Assembly: GCF_900105005.1 (NCBI RefSeq)
Contig: NZ_LT629748.1
Span: forward strand, 3,410,001 to 3,474,000
Source: Halopseudomonas litoralis
Lineage (GTDB): Bacteria > Pseudomonadota > Gammaproteobacteria > Pseudomonadales > Pseudomonadaceae
Direction: 5' to 3'
DNA length: 64,000 bases
A program made the translations under genes and the position numbers. Shown here in pieces: positions 48,228 to 57,321 of the stretch (the first letter of the stretch is position 1; every line of letters begins with the position of its first letter). The notes beneath the pieces are model-generated. The model was not told where the DNA came from, made no database searches, and was given only the letters and a program-made list of their open reading frames with translations.

Positions 48228-48380
48228 GGGTGACACCTCATAATGAACCGGAAGTTCGACAGAGTATTGACCCTGCTGATCCATTGAGCCAACCATTACC
48301 TGCGTCCCACACCATCAACCCGCTGCCAGGGACCGCAACATGCTAATCTGCCAAGGTTATCCTTACCCCAAGATTATTTT

Positions 48381-49703
48381 ATGAGCTTCAGCCAAAGTCT
48401 GCTGCTACTCGCAGCCATCATTCTCGGCGGCGCCTTCCTGTCCATCGCCGAGATCTCCCTGGCCGCCGCGCGGCCGCTCAAGCTGCGCCAGATGGCCGAC
48501 AACGGCACTACCCGGGCCCTGCACGTCATCGCGGTGCAGCAGAATCCGGGCAATTACCTGACCGTTGTTCAGATATCCATCAATGCCCTGGCGATTCTCG
48601 GGGGCATCGTCGGCGAGGAATTTCTGACCGCCCTGTTTACCCAACTGTTCCTGCTGGTCTTGGAGCCGCCGTTGGCGACAACGCTGGGCTTTGCGATGTC
48701 ATTTCTGATATTGACCTCGCTGTTCATCGTGGTGACCGACCTGATTCCCAAGCAGGTGGCGATGGCCTTGCCCGAGCCGCTGGCGGTGTTTTCTATCGGT
48801 CCGATGCGTGTTTTGAATATCCTGTTGCGCCCCTTGGTATGGTTTTATTCGCGTCTGGTCAGCGGCCTGATCAAACTGCTGCGCCTGCCGGCCCGCCGCG
48901 ATGACGAAGTCACTCCCGAGGATATCCTTGCCCTGACCGAGGCCGGTGCCCGCTCGGGGCTGTTGGCACCCGGCGAACAGCAGGCGATCGAGAATATCTT
49001 CGAGCTGGATACCCGCACCCTGCCCAGCGCCATGAGCACCCGCGACGAGATAGAGTTTTTTCTGGTGGATGACTCCGATGCGCTGATCCGCTCGCGTATT
49101 GCCGACACGCCACATTCGGCCTATCCGGTATGCGAGGGCGATATCGATCACATCATCGGCTACGTATCGATGAAAGACCTGTTCAAGCGCGTGCTGCATA
49201 ACGAACCCATTTCCCTCAGCGACCCGACCATGCTGCACAAGCCGCTGGTAGTACCGGACCGGCTGACCCTGGCTGAATTGCTCAAGCAATTTCGTCAGGT
49301 CGGTGAGGACTTTGCGCTGATCGTCAATGAATACAGCCTGGTGGTGGGCTTGATCACAGTCAACGATGTGATGAGCATCGTCATGGGCGATCTGGTGCCA
49401 CCGTGGTATGAGGAACAGATCGTGCGCCGTGATGATAACTCCTGGCTGATCGACGGCATCACGCCGATCCAGGATGTACGCCGTGCGCTGGAGATCGAGG
49501 ATATTCCCCAGGAAGAAGGCTATGAAACGCTGGCCGGCTTCATGATGGCCATGCTGCGCCGCGTGCCGCGCCGCACCGATCGGGTGATCTGGGGCGAATA
49601 CACCTTCGAGGTGGTGGATGTGGACAGCTACCGTATCGATCAGGTGCTGGCCACGCGTACCCTGGCCAGCGGTGTTCCGCTGGAGCCGCCTGCGCCGCAG
49701 TAG
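48381..49703 (+). CDS. CNNM/CBS domain transporter-like protein (HlyC/CorC family)
   Basis: A 440-residue membrane protein: N-terminal CNNM (DUF21) domain with four helices (about 1-140), two CBS domains (about 205-330, including GYVSMKDLF and LIVNEYSLVVGLITVNDVM) and a C-terminal CorC_HlyC domain (about 350-430). Relatives affect Mg2+/Co2+ homeostasis or export; older names call them haemolysins. The ATG at 48381 has no strong SD. A hairpin follows the stop. Confidence 0.85.
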   Translation: MSFSQSLLLLAAIILGGAFLSIAEISLAAARPLKLRQMADNGTTRALHVIAVQQNPGNYLTVVQISINALAILGGIVGEEFLTALFTQLFLLVLEPPLATTLGFAMSFLILTSLFIVVTDLIPKQVAMALPEPLAVFSIGPMRVLNILLRPLVWFYSRLVSGLIKLLRLPARRDDEVTPEDILALTEAGARSGLLAPGEQQAIENIFELDTRTLPSAMSTRDEIEFFLVDDSDALIRSRIADTPHSAYPVCEGDIDHIIGYVSMKDLFKRVLHNEPISLSDPTMLHKPLVVPDRLTLAELLKQFRQVGEDFALIVNEYSLVVGLITVNDVMSIVMGDLVPPWYEEQIVRRDDNSWLIDGITPIQDVRRALEIEDIPQEEGYETLAGFMMAMLRRVPRRTDRVIWGEYTFEVVDVDSYRIDQVLATRTLASGVPLEPPAPQ

Positions 49704-49720
49704 CCATTCGGGCTGAACAC

Positions 49721-49748
49721 ACAGCGCCCCGTCGATCGGGGGCGCTGT
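49721..49748. terminator. Hairpin between the CNNM/CBS gene and cytochrome b561
   Basis: ACAGCGCCCC (49721-49730) pairs exactly with GGGGCGCTGT (49739-49748) across an 8-nt loop, a strong GC-rich stem in the 70 bases between two convergent stops. T-runs are poor on both sides, so it is a likely but not textbook terminator. Confidence 0.6.
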
Positions 49749-49774
49749 GGTAGTTGCTCAGGATAGCGGCTGGA

Positions 49775-50296
49775 TCAGATCATGCGCCGCAGTACACCAT
49801 CCTTCTTCACGAAGTGGTGCAGCAGGGCGATGCCGATATGGCCGATGATCATGACCAGCAGCAGCCAGGCAATCGGTGAGTGCAGGCTGCCCATGCTGAC
49901 CATCCAGGGAATCTCGTCACCCTTGGCGACCAGCTGAATGCCGAAAGGGGTCCAGCCATAGCCGTTGCCGATCATGTACAGGGCGCCAGTGATGGGCATC
50001 ATGACCATGCCCGCGTACAACAGGAAGTGGCCGAGCTTGACCTGCAACGCGGTGGCCGGATCTTGCACCGGACGGTTGTTCTTCTGCTTGGCGGCCCAGA
50101 TGATACGCAGCACCACCAGCACCAGCAGCAGGGAGCCAATGGAAATGTGCCACGGCACCAGAGTCTGGCCGACCCAGTGTTCGCCATCATTGATGCGATC
50201 GAATAACTTCAGTAGCTGCCAAATGATCAGCAAACCCATTCCCCAGTGAAAAAACCGGGAAATGCTGCCATAGCGTTCTTGGGTATCACCTTTCAT
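49775..50296 (-). CDS. Cytochrome b561
   Basis: A 173-residue inner-membrane di-haem b protein that moves electrons from ubiquinol, reported in E. coli CybB to act as a superoxide:ubiquinone oxidoreductase. Four hydrophobic segments carry His ligands: FHWGMGLLI in helix 1, PWHISIGSLLL in helix 2, and HSPIAWLLLVMIIGHIGIALLHHF in helices 3-4 (split by a polar pair). Monocistronic and convergent with the CNNM/CBS gene. The 155 bases upstream hold nothing I can identify. Confidence 0.9.
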   Translation of the reverse strand: MKGDTQERYGSISRFFHWGMGLLIIWQLLKLFDRINDGEHWVGQTLVPWHISIGSLLLVLVVLRIIWAAKQKNNRPVQDPATALQVKLGHFLLYAGMVMMPITGALYMIGNGYGWTPFGIQLVAKGDEIPWMVSMGSLHSPIAWLLLVMIIGHIGIALLHHFVKKDGVLRRMI

Positions 50297-50451
50297 GTCC
50301 TGCTCCTATCTCACAATCCATCAGTTTCAATCACGGTTATTGCCGTTCGATTTGTGGCGTCAATGCTTGCACAAGCGGATCATCAAGCGCTTCGGCTTTT
50401 GTGTCTGAATGTGTGCGAACGTCATCGGCGCCCATAATTTCTCTGTCCGAG

Positions 50452-51246
50452 TCAGGCAATGCTCTCGACAATACCGCCTTCCACGCGCAATGCCGAACCG
50501 GTTGTGGCGCTGGCCTGGGGCGAGGCGGCGTAAACGCAGAGATTAGCCACCTCTTTCGGGCTGGCAAAGCGGTGCAGCAAGGTGGAAGGGCGGTTCTCCT
50601 TGAGGAACAGGCCTTCCATTTCCTCGGCGGTGACACCGCGCTCGGCCGCCAGATCAGCCATCATCTGGGTCGCACCCTCGGTACGGGTCGGCCCCGGCAG
50701 AATGGTATTGACCGTCACACCGGTGCCTGCGAGTACCTTGGCCAGGCCACGGGACAGGCCTTGCAGCGCACTCTTGCTGACGCCGTAGTGCACCATTTCG
50801 GTTGGAATATTCAGCGCCGATTCACTGGAAATGAACTGGATCCGACCCCAGCCGCGCTCACGCATGCCCTTGGCATAATGACGGGACAGACGCACACCGC
50901 TCATGATGTTGACCTGGAAGAACTCCTCCCACAGTGCATCATCGATATCGAAGAACTCCCGCGCACCGTAGATGCCCAGGCCGTTGACCAGAATGTCGGC
51001 CTGCGGCTGGGCTGCAATCAGTGCTGCGGTTCCCTCAAGGGTACCGGGATCACATACCACGCCGCGGGCATCATCTCGGTGAGCAGCGGAATTGACCTTC
51101 TCCACTGCGACATTCACCCGGCCTTGGTCACGACCGACCACGGTCACCTGAGCACCCGCATTGGCCAGGCCACTGGCAATTGCCAGTCCGATACCACCGG
51201 TAGAACCAGTGACAATGGCGGTCTTTCCGGAAAGATCAATAATCAT
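50452..51246 (-). CDS. Short-chain dehydrogenase/reductase
   Basis: A 264-residue NAD(P)-dependent oxidoreductase. The cofactor motif TGSTGGIG is at 13-20; NGLGIYG, the catalytic Ser in FISSESAL and YxxxK as YGVSKSAL are present. Residue D/R after beta-2 reads VGRDQ, which leaves NAD or NADP preference open. ATG 51246 is preceded by GAGGAG. It follows the LigB-type dioxygenase gene with a 29-base gap in the same direction and ends an apparent operon controlled by the divergent LysR regulator. Confidence 0.9.
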   Translation of the reverse strand: MIIDLSGKTAIVTGSTGGIGLAIASGLANAGAQVTVVGRDQGRVNVAVEKVNSAAHRDDARGVVCDPGTLEGTAALIAAQPQADILVNGLGIYGAREFFDIDDALWEEFFQVNIMSGVRLSRHYAKGMRERGWGRIQFISSESALNIPTEMVHYGVSKSALQGLSRGLAKVLAGTGVTVNTILPGPTRTEGATQMMADLAAERGVTAEEMEGLFLKENRPSTLLHRFASPKEVANLCVYAASPQASATTGSALRVEGGIVESIA

Positions 51247-51275
51247 GCTGTAGCTCCTCTGAATGACGCCGGCGA

Positions 51276-52091
51276 TCAACCGAAGCGAAATGCTGAAATG
51301 GTGGTCTGCATGACCCGTTCTGAATAAATCTTCTGACCCGGCCCATCCCCGCCGGCGCCAGCGGCGACCAGCAAGGGAATCAGGTGTTCCTCGTCGCCCT
51401 GCGGATGGCATAGATAGGCATGGGGGGCCTTGGCCCAATCCCGCAACAGTTGCTCACGCTCTGCCGCCGGGCTCTGCACCGCCTGGGTCAGCCAGCTGTC
51501 GAATTCGTCAGAAATGGTCGAAAAGCGGCTATCGCCATAGGCGCGCATGTTATGGAAGCTCATGCCACTGCCGACAATCAGGATATTGTCGTCCCGCAGC
51601 GCGGCCAGTGCCCGGCCTGCCTGCAGGTGTGCCTGTGGGTCCAGGTCGCGACGCAGGGACAATTGAATCAATGGAATGTCCGCTCCCGGAAACATGAGTT
51701 TCAGCGGGATGAACATGCCATGGTCAAACCCGCGCTCGGCATCCACCTGCGCCGGCACACCCTCTGCATTGAGCAGTTGGACTACCTGCTCGGCCAACTG
51801 CGGTTGGCCGGGCGCCGGATAGGTCAACTCGTAGGTGTGCGCCGGAAAGCCGTAATAATCGTAGATCAGCTGCGGGCGGGCATGGCCGGTAACACGGAAC
51901 TGCGGCTCCCGCCAATGCGCGGATACCATGACAATCGCCTTGGGACGCTGCGGCAGAGTGCTGGCCACCTGCTTGAGAAAATTGCCCATACCCTCCCAGG
52001 TATTCGCGGGATCCCAATCCATGAAGAAACAGGGTCCACCCCCGTGGGGGATGAACACCACGGGCTGCCGCGCAGATTTGTCATTGCTCAT
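51276..52091 (-). CDS. LigB-type extradiol dioxygenase (DODA/YgiD family)
   Basis: A 271-residue protein of the class III ring-cleaving dioxygenase fold, in the 4,5-DOPA extradiol dioxygenase group. Metal-ligand His residues appear in FIPHGGGP, VSAHWRE and FDHGMFIP, with a further conserved His in MSFHNMRAYG. The start is ATG 52091, 8 bases after GGAGGG. It is first gene of a unit with the SDR gene and divergent from a LysR regulator 105 bases away. Substrate is probably an aromatic catechol but not provable here. Confidence 0.85.
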   Translation of the reverse strand: MSNDKSARQPVVFIPHGGGPCFFMDWDPANTWEGMGNFLKQVASTLPQRPKAIVMVSAHWREPQFRVTGHARPQLIYDYYGFPAHTYELTYPAPGQPQLAEQVVQLLNAEGVPAQVDAERGFDHGMFIPLKLMFPGADIPLIQLSLRRDLDPQAHLQAGRALAALRDDNILIVGSGMSFHNMRAYGDSRFSTISDEFDSWLTQAVQSPAAEREQLLRDWAKAPHAYLCHPQGDEEHLIPLLVAAGAGGDGPGQKIYSERVMQTTISAFRFG

Positions 52092-52196
52092 AGAAATACC
52101 CTCCAACCTTGTATGGCAATAGTATCGTTGCTGCCCATGAGTAAGAGAACCGGCTAATATTCACCAACACTTGTTACCATCAGTAGGAAGTGAAGC

Positions 52197-53096
52197 ATGG
52201 ATCGTATTACCAGTATGCGCGTGTTCGTTCGCGCTGCCAGTGCCGGTAGCCTGTCCGCTGCTGCCCGTCATCTGAGCATGTCACCGGCCATGGCAGCCAA
52301 GCATGTGAATGCGCTGGAGGCTCGCTTGGGGGTCAAGCTGTTTCACCGCACCACAAGGCGCCTGAGTCTGACCGAGGCCGGCAGCAATTATCTGGAAGCC
52401 TGCCAGCGCATCCTGCCGGAGATCGATGAAGCCGAAGCCGTTGCCGCCTCCCAGCGGATCAAGGCCACCGGCCTGTTGCGCATGAACGTACCGCTGTCGT
52501 TCGGCGAGCGGTTCGTCGCGCCGCTGATTCCGGCATTCAGCCACCGGCATCCGGAGGTGAGGATCGAGCTGGGCCTGAGCGATGCCCAGGTGGATCTGCT
52601 GGCCGGCAACTGGGATCTCGCCATCCGCATCGGCCGGCTCAGCGACAGCAACCTGCAGGCGCGCCGCCTGGGTGACAGCGCCATGCTGGTATGTGCCGCA
52701 CCCAGCTATCTGGACCAGCGCGGTGTACCCCGCCGGGTGGCCGAGCTGACCCAGCACAACTGCCTGAGCTACACCCTCTCACCCATGCAGGGCGCCCGCT
52801 CCTGGGCATTCGGCCCTGACGGTGAGATACGCGTTCCGGTGAGCGGCGATCTGCTCGCCAATAACGGCAATGCCCTGCTGGCTGCCGCCCTCGGTGGCCA
52901 GGGCATCATCTATCAACCGCATTTCATCGTCGGCGAGGCGCTGGATGCCGGCCGGCTGGTAGCGCTGGAGCTGGACAAACCGGTGATCGAACTGGGCGGC
53001 ATCCACGTCCTCTACCCACCGGATCGCAGACCGCCGGCCAAGGTGCGGGTGATGATCGATTATCTGGCGGAGGCGTTTTCCCACTCGCCGCCCTGA
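52197..53096 (+). CDS. LysR-family transcriptional regulator (CrgA/YafC-like)
   Basis: A 299-residue regulator with N-terminal winged HTH (about 1-60; FVRAASAGSLSAAARHLSMSPAMAAKHV broken, then RLGVKLFHRTTRRLSLTEAG) and a LysR substrate domain. The type fits the group that controls adjacent divergent redox genes. The neighbouring dioxygenase-SDR unit is 105 bases away and divergent, and LysR sites often lie in such gaps; I could not pinpoint a T-N11-A box. GTAGGAAG precedes the ATG. Confidence 0.9.
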   Translation: MDRITSMRVFVRAASAGSLSAAARHLSMSPAMAAKHVNALEARLGVKLFHRTTRRLSLTEAGSNYLEACQRILPEIDEAEAVAASQRIKATGLLRMNVPLSFGERFVAPLIPAFSHRHPEVRIELGLSDAQVDLLAGNWDLAIRIGRLSDSNLQARRLGDSAMLVCAAPSYLDQRGVPRRVAELTQHNCLSYTLSPMQGARSWAFGPDGEIRVPVSGDLLANNGNALLAAALGGQGIIYQPHFIVGEALDAGRLVALELDKPVIELGGIHVLYPPDRRPPAKVRVMIDYLAEAFSHSPP

Positions 53097-53199
53097 CCGG
53101 TATCGAATAATTGCGGGGGAGTGTTCCAGCGGAGTGTCGCGCACCCTCTCGCCACCACATACCGATAGCGGGGCTCGGCCCACCCTCGCGGCATACGCC

Positions 53200-53628
53200 C
53201 TAGGCCCCGTAACCTTCTGCGGACTCCTGCAACTCATCCGGTCGATCAATCACGATGCGCTCGCGCAGCCAGCTGGCGAACTCCGCTTCACTGATGGAAC
53301 CTTCGGCGAGGCCAATATATTGTGGGTAGAGCTCGACATCATCCGCTTCCAAATGACCATCGTTGAGTTCGATAAACACTTCGCACATGACAGCCGCGGC
53401 GCGCTTGTTGCCATCGACAAAGGGATGATTACGGGCCAGACCATGGGCCAGGCTGGCAGCCAGATCGGCCAGATCCGGTGGCGGCTCGCCGTAAGCGAAC
53501 AGTTGATGCGGCCGGGCCAGCGCCGAATCAAGCAGACCTTCATCCCGAGCCCCGCTGCTGCCGCCGTGCTCAGCCAGTTGCCGGTCATGAATGGCCAGCG
53601 CGAGCACCTTGTTGATCCAGACAATCAT
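53200..53628 (-). CDS. Doc-type (Fic fold) toxin
   Basis: A 142-residue death-on-curing toxin. The Fic/Doc motif HPFVDGNKR is at residues 68-76, matching Doc rather than AMP-transferring Fic (HPFxxGNGR). Doc phosphorylates EF-Tu by family. Residues ESGSxxRD-like [16 protein letters not shown] are also characteristic. The ATG at 53628 follows the antitoxin stop by 7 bases; a GTG 6 bases upstream is an alternative. It is paired with an AbrB-type, not Phd-type, antitoxin. Convergent with the LysR gene. Confidence 0.9.
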   Translation of the reverse strand: MIVWINKVLALAIHDRQLAEHGGSSGARDEGLLDSALARPHQLFAYGEPPPDLADLAASLAHGLARNHPFVDGNKRAAAVMCEVFIELNDGHLEADDVELYPQYIGLAEGSISEAEFASWLRERIVIDRPDELQESAEGYGA

Positions 53629-53635
53629 ATCCACT

Positions 53636-53857
53636 TCACTGTGCCAGTTTATGCAGCAAATTACGCCGTTTGCGCATGACCTTATCAGCCACGGCCATTT
53701 GCTCCGCCAGCGTCGGATCAAAGGTGGTCAGCTTGATACCATCCGGTGTTTCCAGCACATACAGTTCGTCGCCTTTCTCCAGGCGCAAGCGGGCGAGAAT
53801 CTCCTTGGGGAGGATGACGCCGGAAGAATTGCCGATGGAAGTGATCTTGAGTTTCAT
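53636..53857 (-). CDS. AbrB/MazE-type antitoxin
   Basis: A 73-residue swapped-hairpin AbrB-fold protein: [38 protein letters not shown], then a helical tail likely to bind the toxin. An excellent Shine-Dalgarno (GGAGG) lies 5-6 bases before the ATG at 53857, which excludes the longer frame to 53947. It precedes doc and would repress their promoter; the palindrome upstream is the likely operator. Confidence 0.9.
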   Translation of the reverse strand: MKLKITSIGNSSGVILPKEILARLRLEKGDELYVLETPDGIKLTTFDPTLAEQMAVADKVMRKRRNLLHKLAQ

Positions 53858-53875
53858 GGGGACCTCCGCAGTCAA

Positions 53876-53895
53876 GTTATAACGAATGGTATAAC
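53876..53895 (-). promoter_or_regulatory. Palindromic operator of the AbrB-Doc pair
   Basis: GTTATA and TATAAC arms form an inverted repeat with an 8-base centre, 18 bases before the antitoxin start on the minus strand. The AT-rich arms also offer -10-like TTATAAC. Position and symmetry suit an autoregulatory antitoxin site; assignment is inferred. Confidence 0.55.
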
Positions 53896-54049
53896 CCAGT
53901 ATGGGATATGTGCAAGTATTCCGACGAAGAGCGCTGCCACCATCCATCCGGCTTATTGCCCACTGCTGTTACTCAGGTGCCATAGCCAGTACAATTTGCC
54001 GCCGCTTTATACAGAGCGCACTCTCTCATTTATTCCCCAGGATACTTCC

Positions 54050-55639
54050 TTGATCTCCACCGCTAACATCACCATGCAGTTCGGCGCCAAGCCGCTTTTT
54101 GAAAACGTTTCCGTCAAATTCAACAACGGCAACCGCTACGGTCTGATCGGCGCCAATGGCAGCGGCAAGTCGACCTTCATGAAGATCCTCGGTGGCGAGC
54201 TGGAACCCTCCGGTGGGCAGGTGATGCTGGAGCAGAACGTGCGCCTGGGTAAGCTGCGCCAGGATCAGTTTGCCTATGAAGAGTTCAGCGTGATCGATAC
54301 GGTGATCATGGGCCATGAAGAATTGTGGAAGGTCAAGGCCGAGCGCGACCGTATCTATTCGTTAGCGGAAATGAGTGAAGAAGACGGCATGGCCGTGGCC
54401 GAGCTGGAAACCGAGTTCGCCGAGATGGACGGCTATACTGCGGAATCACGCGCTGGCGAACTGCTGTTGGGTCTGGGTATTTCACTGGATCAGCATTTCG
54501 GCCCGATGAGCGAAGTCGCGCCCGGCTGGAAGCTGCGGGTGTTGCTGGCCCAGGCCCTGTTTTCCGATCCGGATGTGTTGCTGCTCGACGAACCTACCAA
54601 CCATCTGGATATCAATACCATCCGCTGGCTGGAAGATATTCTCAAGGTCCGCAACAGCACCATGATCATCATTTCCCACGACCGCCACTTCCTCAACAGC
54701 GTGTGCACGCACATGGCGGATCTGGATTACTGTGAGCTGCGCCTGTTCCCCGGCAACTATGACGAATACATGACGGCGGCGACCCAGAGCCGCGAGCGCC
54801 TGTTGTCGGACAACGCCAAGAAAAAAGCCCAGATCGCCGAACTGCAGACCTTCGTCAGCCGTTTCTCGGCGAACGCCTCCAAGGCCAAGCAGGCTACCAG
54901 CCGGGCCAAACAGATCGACAAGATCCAGCTGGACGAGGTCAAGCCATCCAGCCGGATCAGCCCGTTCATTCGCTTCGATCAGCACAAGAAACTGCATCGT
55001 CAGGCATTGACACTGGAAAACCTCAGTCAGGGTTATGACGGTGAAGTGCTGTTCAAGAACCTCAGCCTGCAGATCGAAGCCGGCGAAAGAGTGGCGATCA
55101 TCGGTCCCAACGGTATCGGCAAGACCACCCTGTTGCGCACCATGGTCGGTGATATGCAACCGCAGGGCGGTGCAGTGAGATGGGCCGAAAGCGCTGATGT
55201 TGGTTATTTCGCCCAGGATCATGCTGACGATTTTGAGTACGACTACACGCTGTTCGACTGGATGTCCCAGTGGACCCAGGGTGGCGAACAGCTGGTACGC
55301 GGCACTCTGGGCCGGATGTTGTTTTCCAACGACGACATTCTCAAATCGGTGAAGGTGATTTCCGGGGGGGAGCAAGGCCGCATGCTGTTCGGCAAGCTGA
55401 TCCTGCAGCGCGCCAACGTGATGATCATGGACGAACCGACCAACCACCTGGATATGGAATCCATCGAAGCCCTGAACCTGGCGCTGGACAACTACCCCGG
55501 CACACTGATCTTCGTCAGCCATGACCGCGAGTTCGTCAGCTCCCTGGCGACACGCATCATCGAGTTGTCGGAGTCCGGTATCAAGGACTTCTCCGGCACC
55601 TATGACGATTACCTACGCAGCCAGGGCGTGCTGGTCTGA
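54050..55639 (+). CDS. ybiT: ABC-F family ATPase (YbiT-like)
   Basis: A 529-residue soluble protein with two ABC domains and no membrane part, of the ribosome-associated ABC-F group. It aligns from memory with E. coli YbiT along its length. Walker A motifs are GANGSGKST and GPNGIGKTT; Walker B sites [12 protein letters not shown] and [12 protein letters not shown]; the linker is PtIM-like with [15 protein letters not shown]. The start is a TTG at 54050 with AGGA 8 bases before, giving [17 protein letters not shown]; the longer frame upstream runs antisense over the toxin-antitoxin pair and is not real. Confidence 0.9.
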   Translation: MISTANITMQFGAKPLFENVSVKFNNGNRYGLIGANGSGKSTFMKILGGELEPSGGQVMLEQNVRLGKLRQDQFAYEEFSVIDTVIMGHEELWKVKAERDRIYSLAEMSEEDGMAVAELETEFAEMDGYTAESRAGELLLGLGISLDQHFGPMSEVAPGWKLRVLLAQALFSDPDVLLLDEPTNHLDINTIRWLEDILKVRNSTMIIISHDRHFLNSVCTHMADLDYCELRLFPGNYDEYMTAATQSRERLLSDNAKKKAQIAELQTFVSRFSANASKAKQATSRAKQIDKIQLDEVKPSSRISPFIRFDQHKKLHRQALTLENLSQGYDGEVLFKNLSLQIEAGERVAIIGPNGIGKTTLLRTMVGDMQPQGGAVRWAESADVGYFAQDHADDFEYDYTLFDWMSQWTQGGEQLVRGTLGRMLFSNDDILKSVKVISGGEQGRMLFGKLILQRANVMIMDEPTNHLDMESIEALNLALDNYPGTLIFVSHDREFVSSLATRIIELSESGIKDFSGTYDDYLRSQGVLV

Positions 55640-55649
55640 ACTGATACGG

Positions 55650-56033
55650 TTATTTCACCAGCGTCCGGGTCGTTTCCAGGTAGATTTGCCCTTTGGTCTT
55701 CACCACTTCGGGTTTGCCTGTCTCGGACGCTATGTGTACCTCTTCCAGCACCTCGGCGGTCTCCACCAGATCCGCCTGGATTTTCTGCAAGGCGTTTTCC
55801 AGGGTATAGGTCAGCTGATGCACTTCGTGCATATCCATCGGCGTCAATTGATCCTTGGCCAGAAGCTCATCCAGCTTGATGTTGTACTCACTGAGGTTGG
55901 AAACCGCTTGCTGCAGGGTTTCTGCGGGCTCGCCTTTGAAATGGGCGGGGCGCTCGGCGTCGTTCTGGGCCCAGCTTGCAGCGCTCAGACCGAGAACGAT
56001 AATACCGGCGAACAGGCGAAATGGCGTTTGCAT
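55650..56033 (-). CDS. Small periplasmic protein, DUF6746-like
   Basis: A 127-residue protein with a Sec signal peptide (LFAGIIVLGLSAASWA) and an all-helical mature part, ERPAHFKGEPAETLQQAVSNL and IHxLTYTLENAL-like HEVHQLTYTLENALQKI. It resembles the DUF6746 family of Pseudomonas as I recall it; function unknown. ATG 56033 is used, with AGGAGG eight bases before. Convergent with the ABC-F gene. The 148 bases upstream, before the glycerate kinase stop, hold no feature. Confidence 0.7.
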   Translation of the reverse strand: MQTPFRLFAGIIVLGLSAASWAQNDAERPAHFKGEPAETLQQAVSNLSEYNIKLDELLAKDQLTPMDMHEVHQLTYTLENALQKIQADLVETAEVLEEVHIASETGKPEVVKTKGQIYLETTRTLVK

Positions 56034-56181
56034 GAGTGATCCTCCTGGAAAGCCCGACATGGGCGGTTCAACAGGACGATACGCCTGATGATAATCAGTC
56101 GCAATTGATAACGTATTACATCCCTGCGGCAGAGCGACGCATCCCATTACGGCTGCAGCCACTTGGGCATGCAGCGATTTA

Positions 56182-57321
56182 CTAGCGGCTACCTGCTCCC
56201 AGCTGCCATAGGCGGGCGATGTCCGCCGCCCTGGACTGCAATTGAGTACCGGCTTCACGCATGGCTTGCTCCAGGCTGATCGGGCCCGGCGCGAGACTGA
56301 AAGCCGCGGCGATACCGATGTCGTAGACACCTTGATAACCTTCAGCAAGGCTGCCTGCCAGCGCAATCACCGGCACACCCGCTTCGCGGGCGACACGGGC
56401 AACACCGGCCGGGGTCTTGCCATGCAGGGTCTGACCATCCAGCTGTCCTTCGCCGGTAATCACCAGATCCGCCCCCTGCACCGCCTCAGCCAGACCGGAC
56501 AGCTCGGCCACCAGCTCGATACCGGGGCGGAAAGTAGCACCCAACACCGCCTTGGCAGCAAAGCCCAGGCCGCCAGCCGCACCGACGCCAGGCAGATCGC
56601 GGAAATCCTCGCCGAGCACCTGGGCCATGACATCGGCAAAATGCGCCAGCGCGGCGTCCAGCTGCTCGACCTGCTGCGGATCAGCACCCTTCTGCGGGCC
56701 AAATACATGGGACGCGCCGCGTGGGCCGCATAGCGGGTTATCCACATCTGCAGCCACCAGCATCTCGATCTGCGCCAGCCGCGGATCCAGCTCTGAAAGA
56801 TCTATACGTTGCAGATCAGCCAATGCTGCACCGCCCGCAGCCAGCGGCTGATCGTGCGCATCCAGCAGTTGCGCGCCAAGCGCCTGCAGCAGACCGGCAC
56901 CGCCGTCATTGGTCGCGCTACCGCCGATCCCCAGAATAATGCGCGTGGCACCGGCATCCAGCGCTGCGCGAATGAGTTCACCGGTGCCATACGTCGTGGT
57001 GATGCAGGCGTTGCGCTGATCCGAAGCGACCCAGTGCAGCCCGCTGGCTGCAGCCATCTCGATCACCGCCTGCCCATCATCCAGCCAACCCCAGTGCGCG
57101 GATACCGCCTCACCCAGGGGACCGCGCACGCTCAATTCACGGCGCTGCCCTCCGGTTGCTGCGAGTACCGCATCGACCGTGCCTTCACCGCCATCGGCCA
57201 TGGGACACAATTGCAGATCTGCATCGGCAAATACACTTGCCCAACCACGGGCGATGGCCGCAGCCACTTCCGGCGCAGACAGGCTCTCCTTGAAGGAATC
57301 CGGAGCGATGACTACCTTCAT
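56182..57321 (-). CDS. Glycerate kinase (GarK/GlxK type)
   Basis: Phosphorylates glycerate with ATP. The 379-residue protein matches the type 1 glycerate kinase family: APDSFKESLSAPEVAAAI at the N-terminus, CPMADGGEGTVDAV, GIGGSATNDGGAGLLQALGA and VITGEGQLDGQTLHGKTPAGV towards the end. Its ATG overlaps the stop of the gntP-like permease gene (TAATG), so uptake and phosphorylation are coupled. The product could be 2- or 3-phosphoglycerate, which sequence does not decide. Confidence 0.9.
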   Translation of the reverse strand: MKVVIAPDSFKESLSAPEVAAAIARGWASVFADADLQLCPMADGGEGTVDAVLAATGGQRRELSVRGPLGEAVSAHWGWLDDGQAVIEMAAASGLHWVASDQRNACITTTYGTGELIRAALDAGATRIILGIGGSATNDGGAGLLQALGAQLLDAHDQPLAAGGAALADLQRIDLSELDPRLAQIEMLVAADVDNPLCGPRGASHVFGPQKGADPQQVEQLDAALAHFADVMAQVLGEDFRDLPGVGAAGGLGFAAKAVLGATFRPGIELVAELSGLAEAVQGADLVITGEGQLDGQTLHGKTPAGVARVAREAGVPVIALAGSLAEGYQGVYDIGIAAAFSLAPGPISLEQAMREAGTQLQSRAADIARLWQLGAGSR

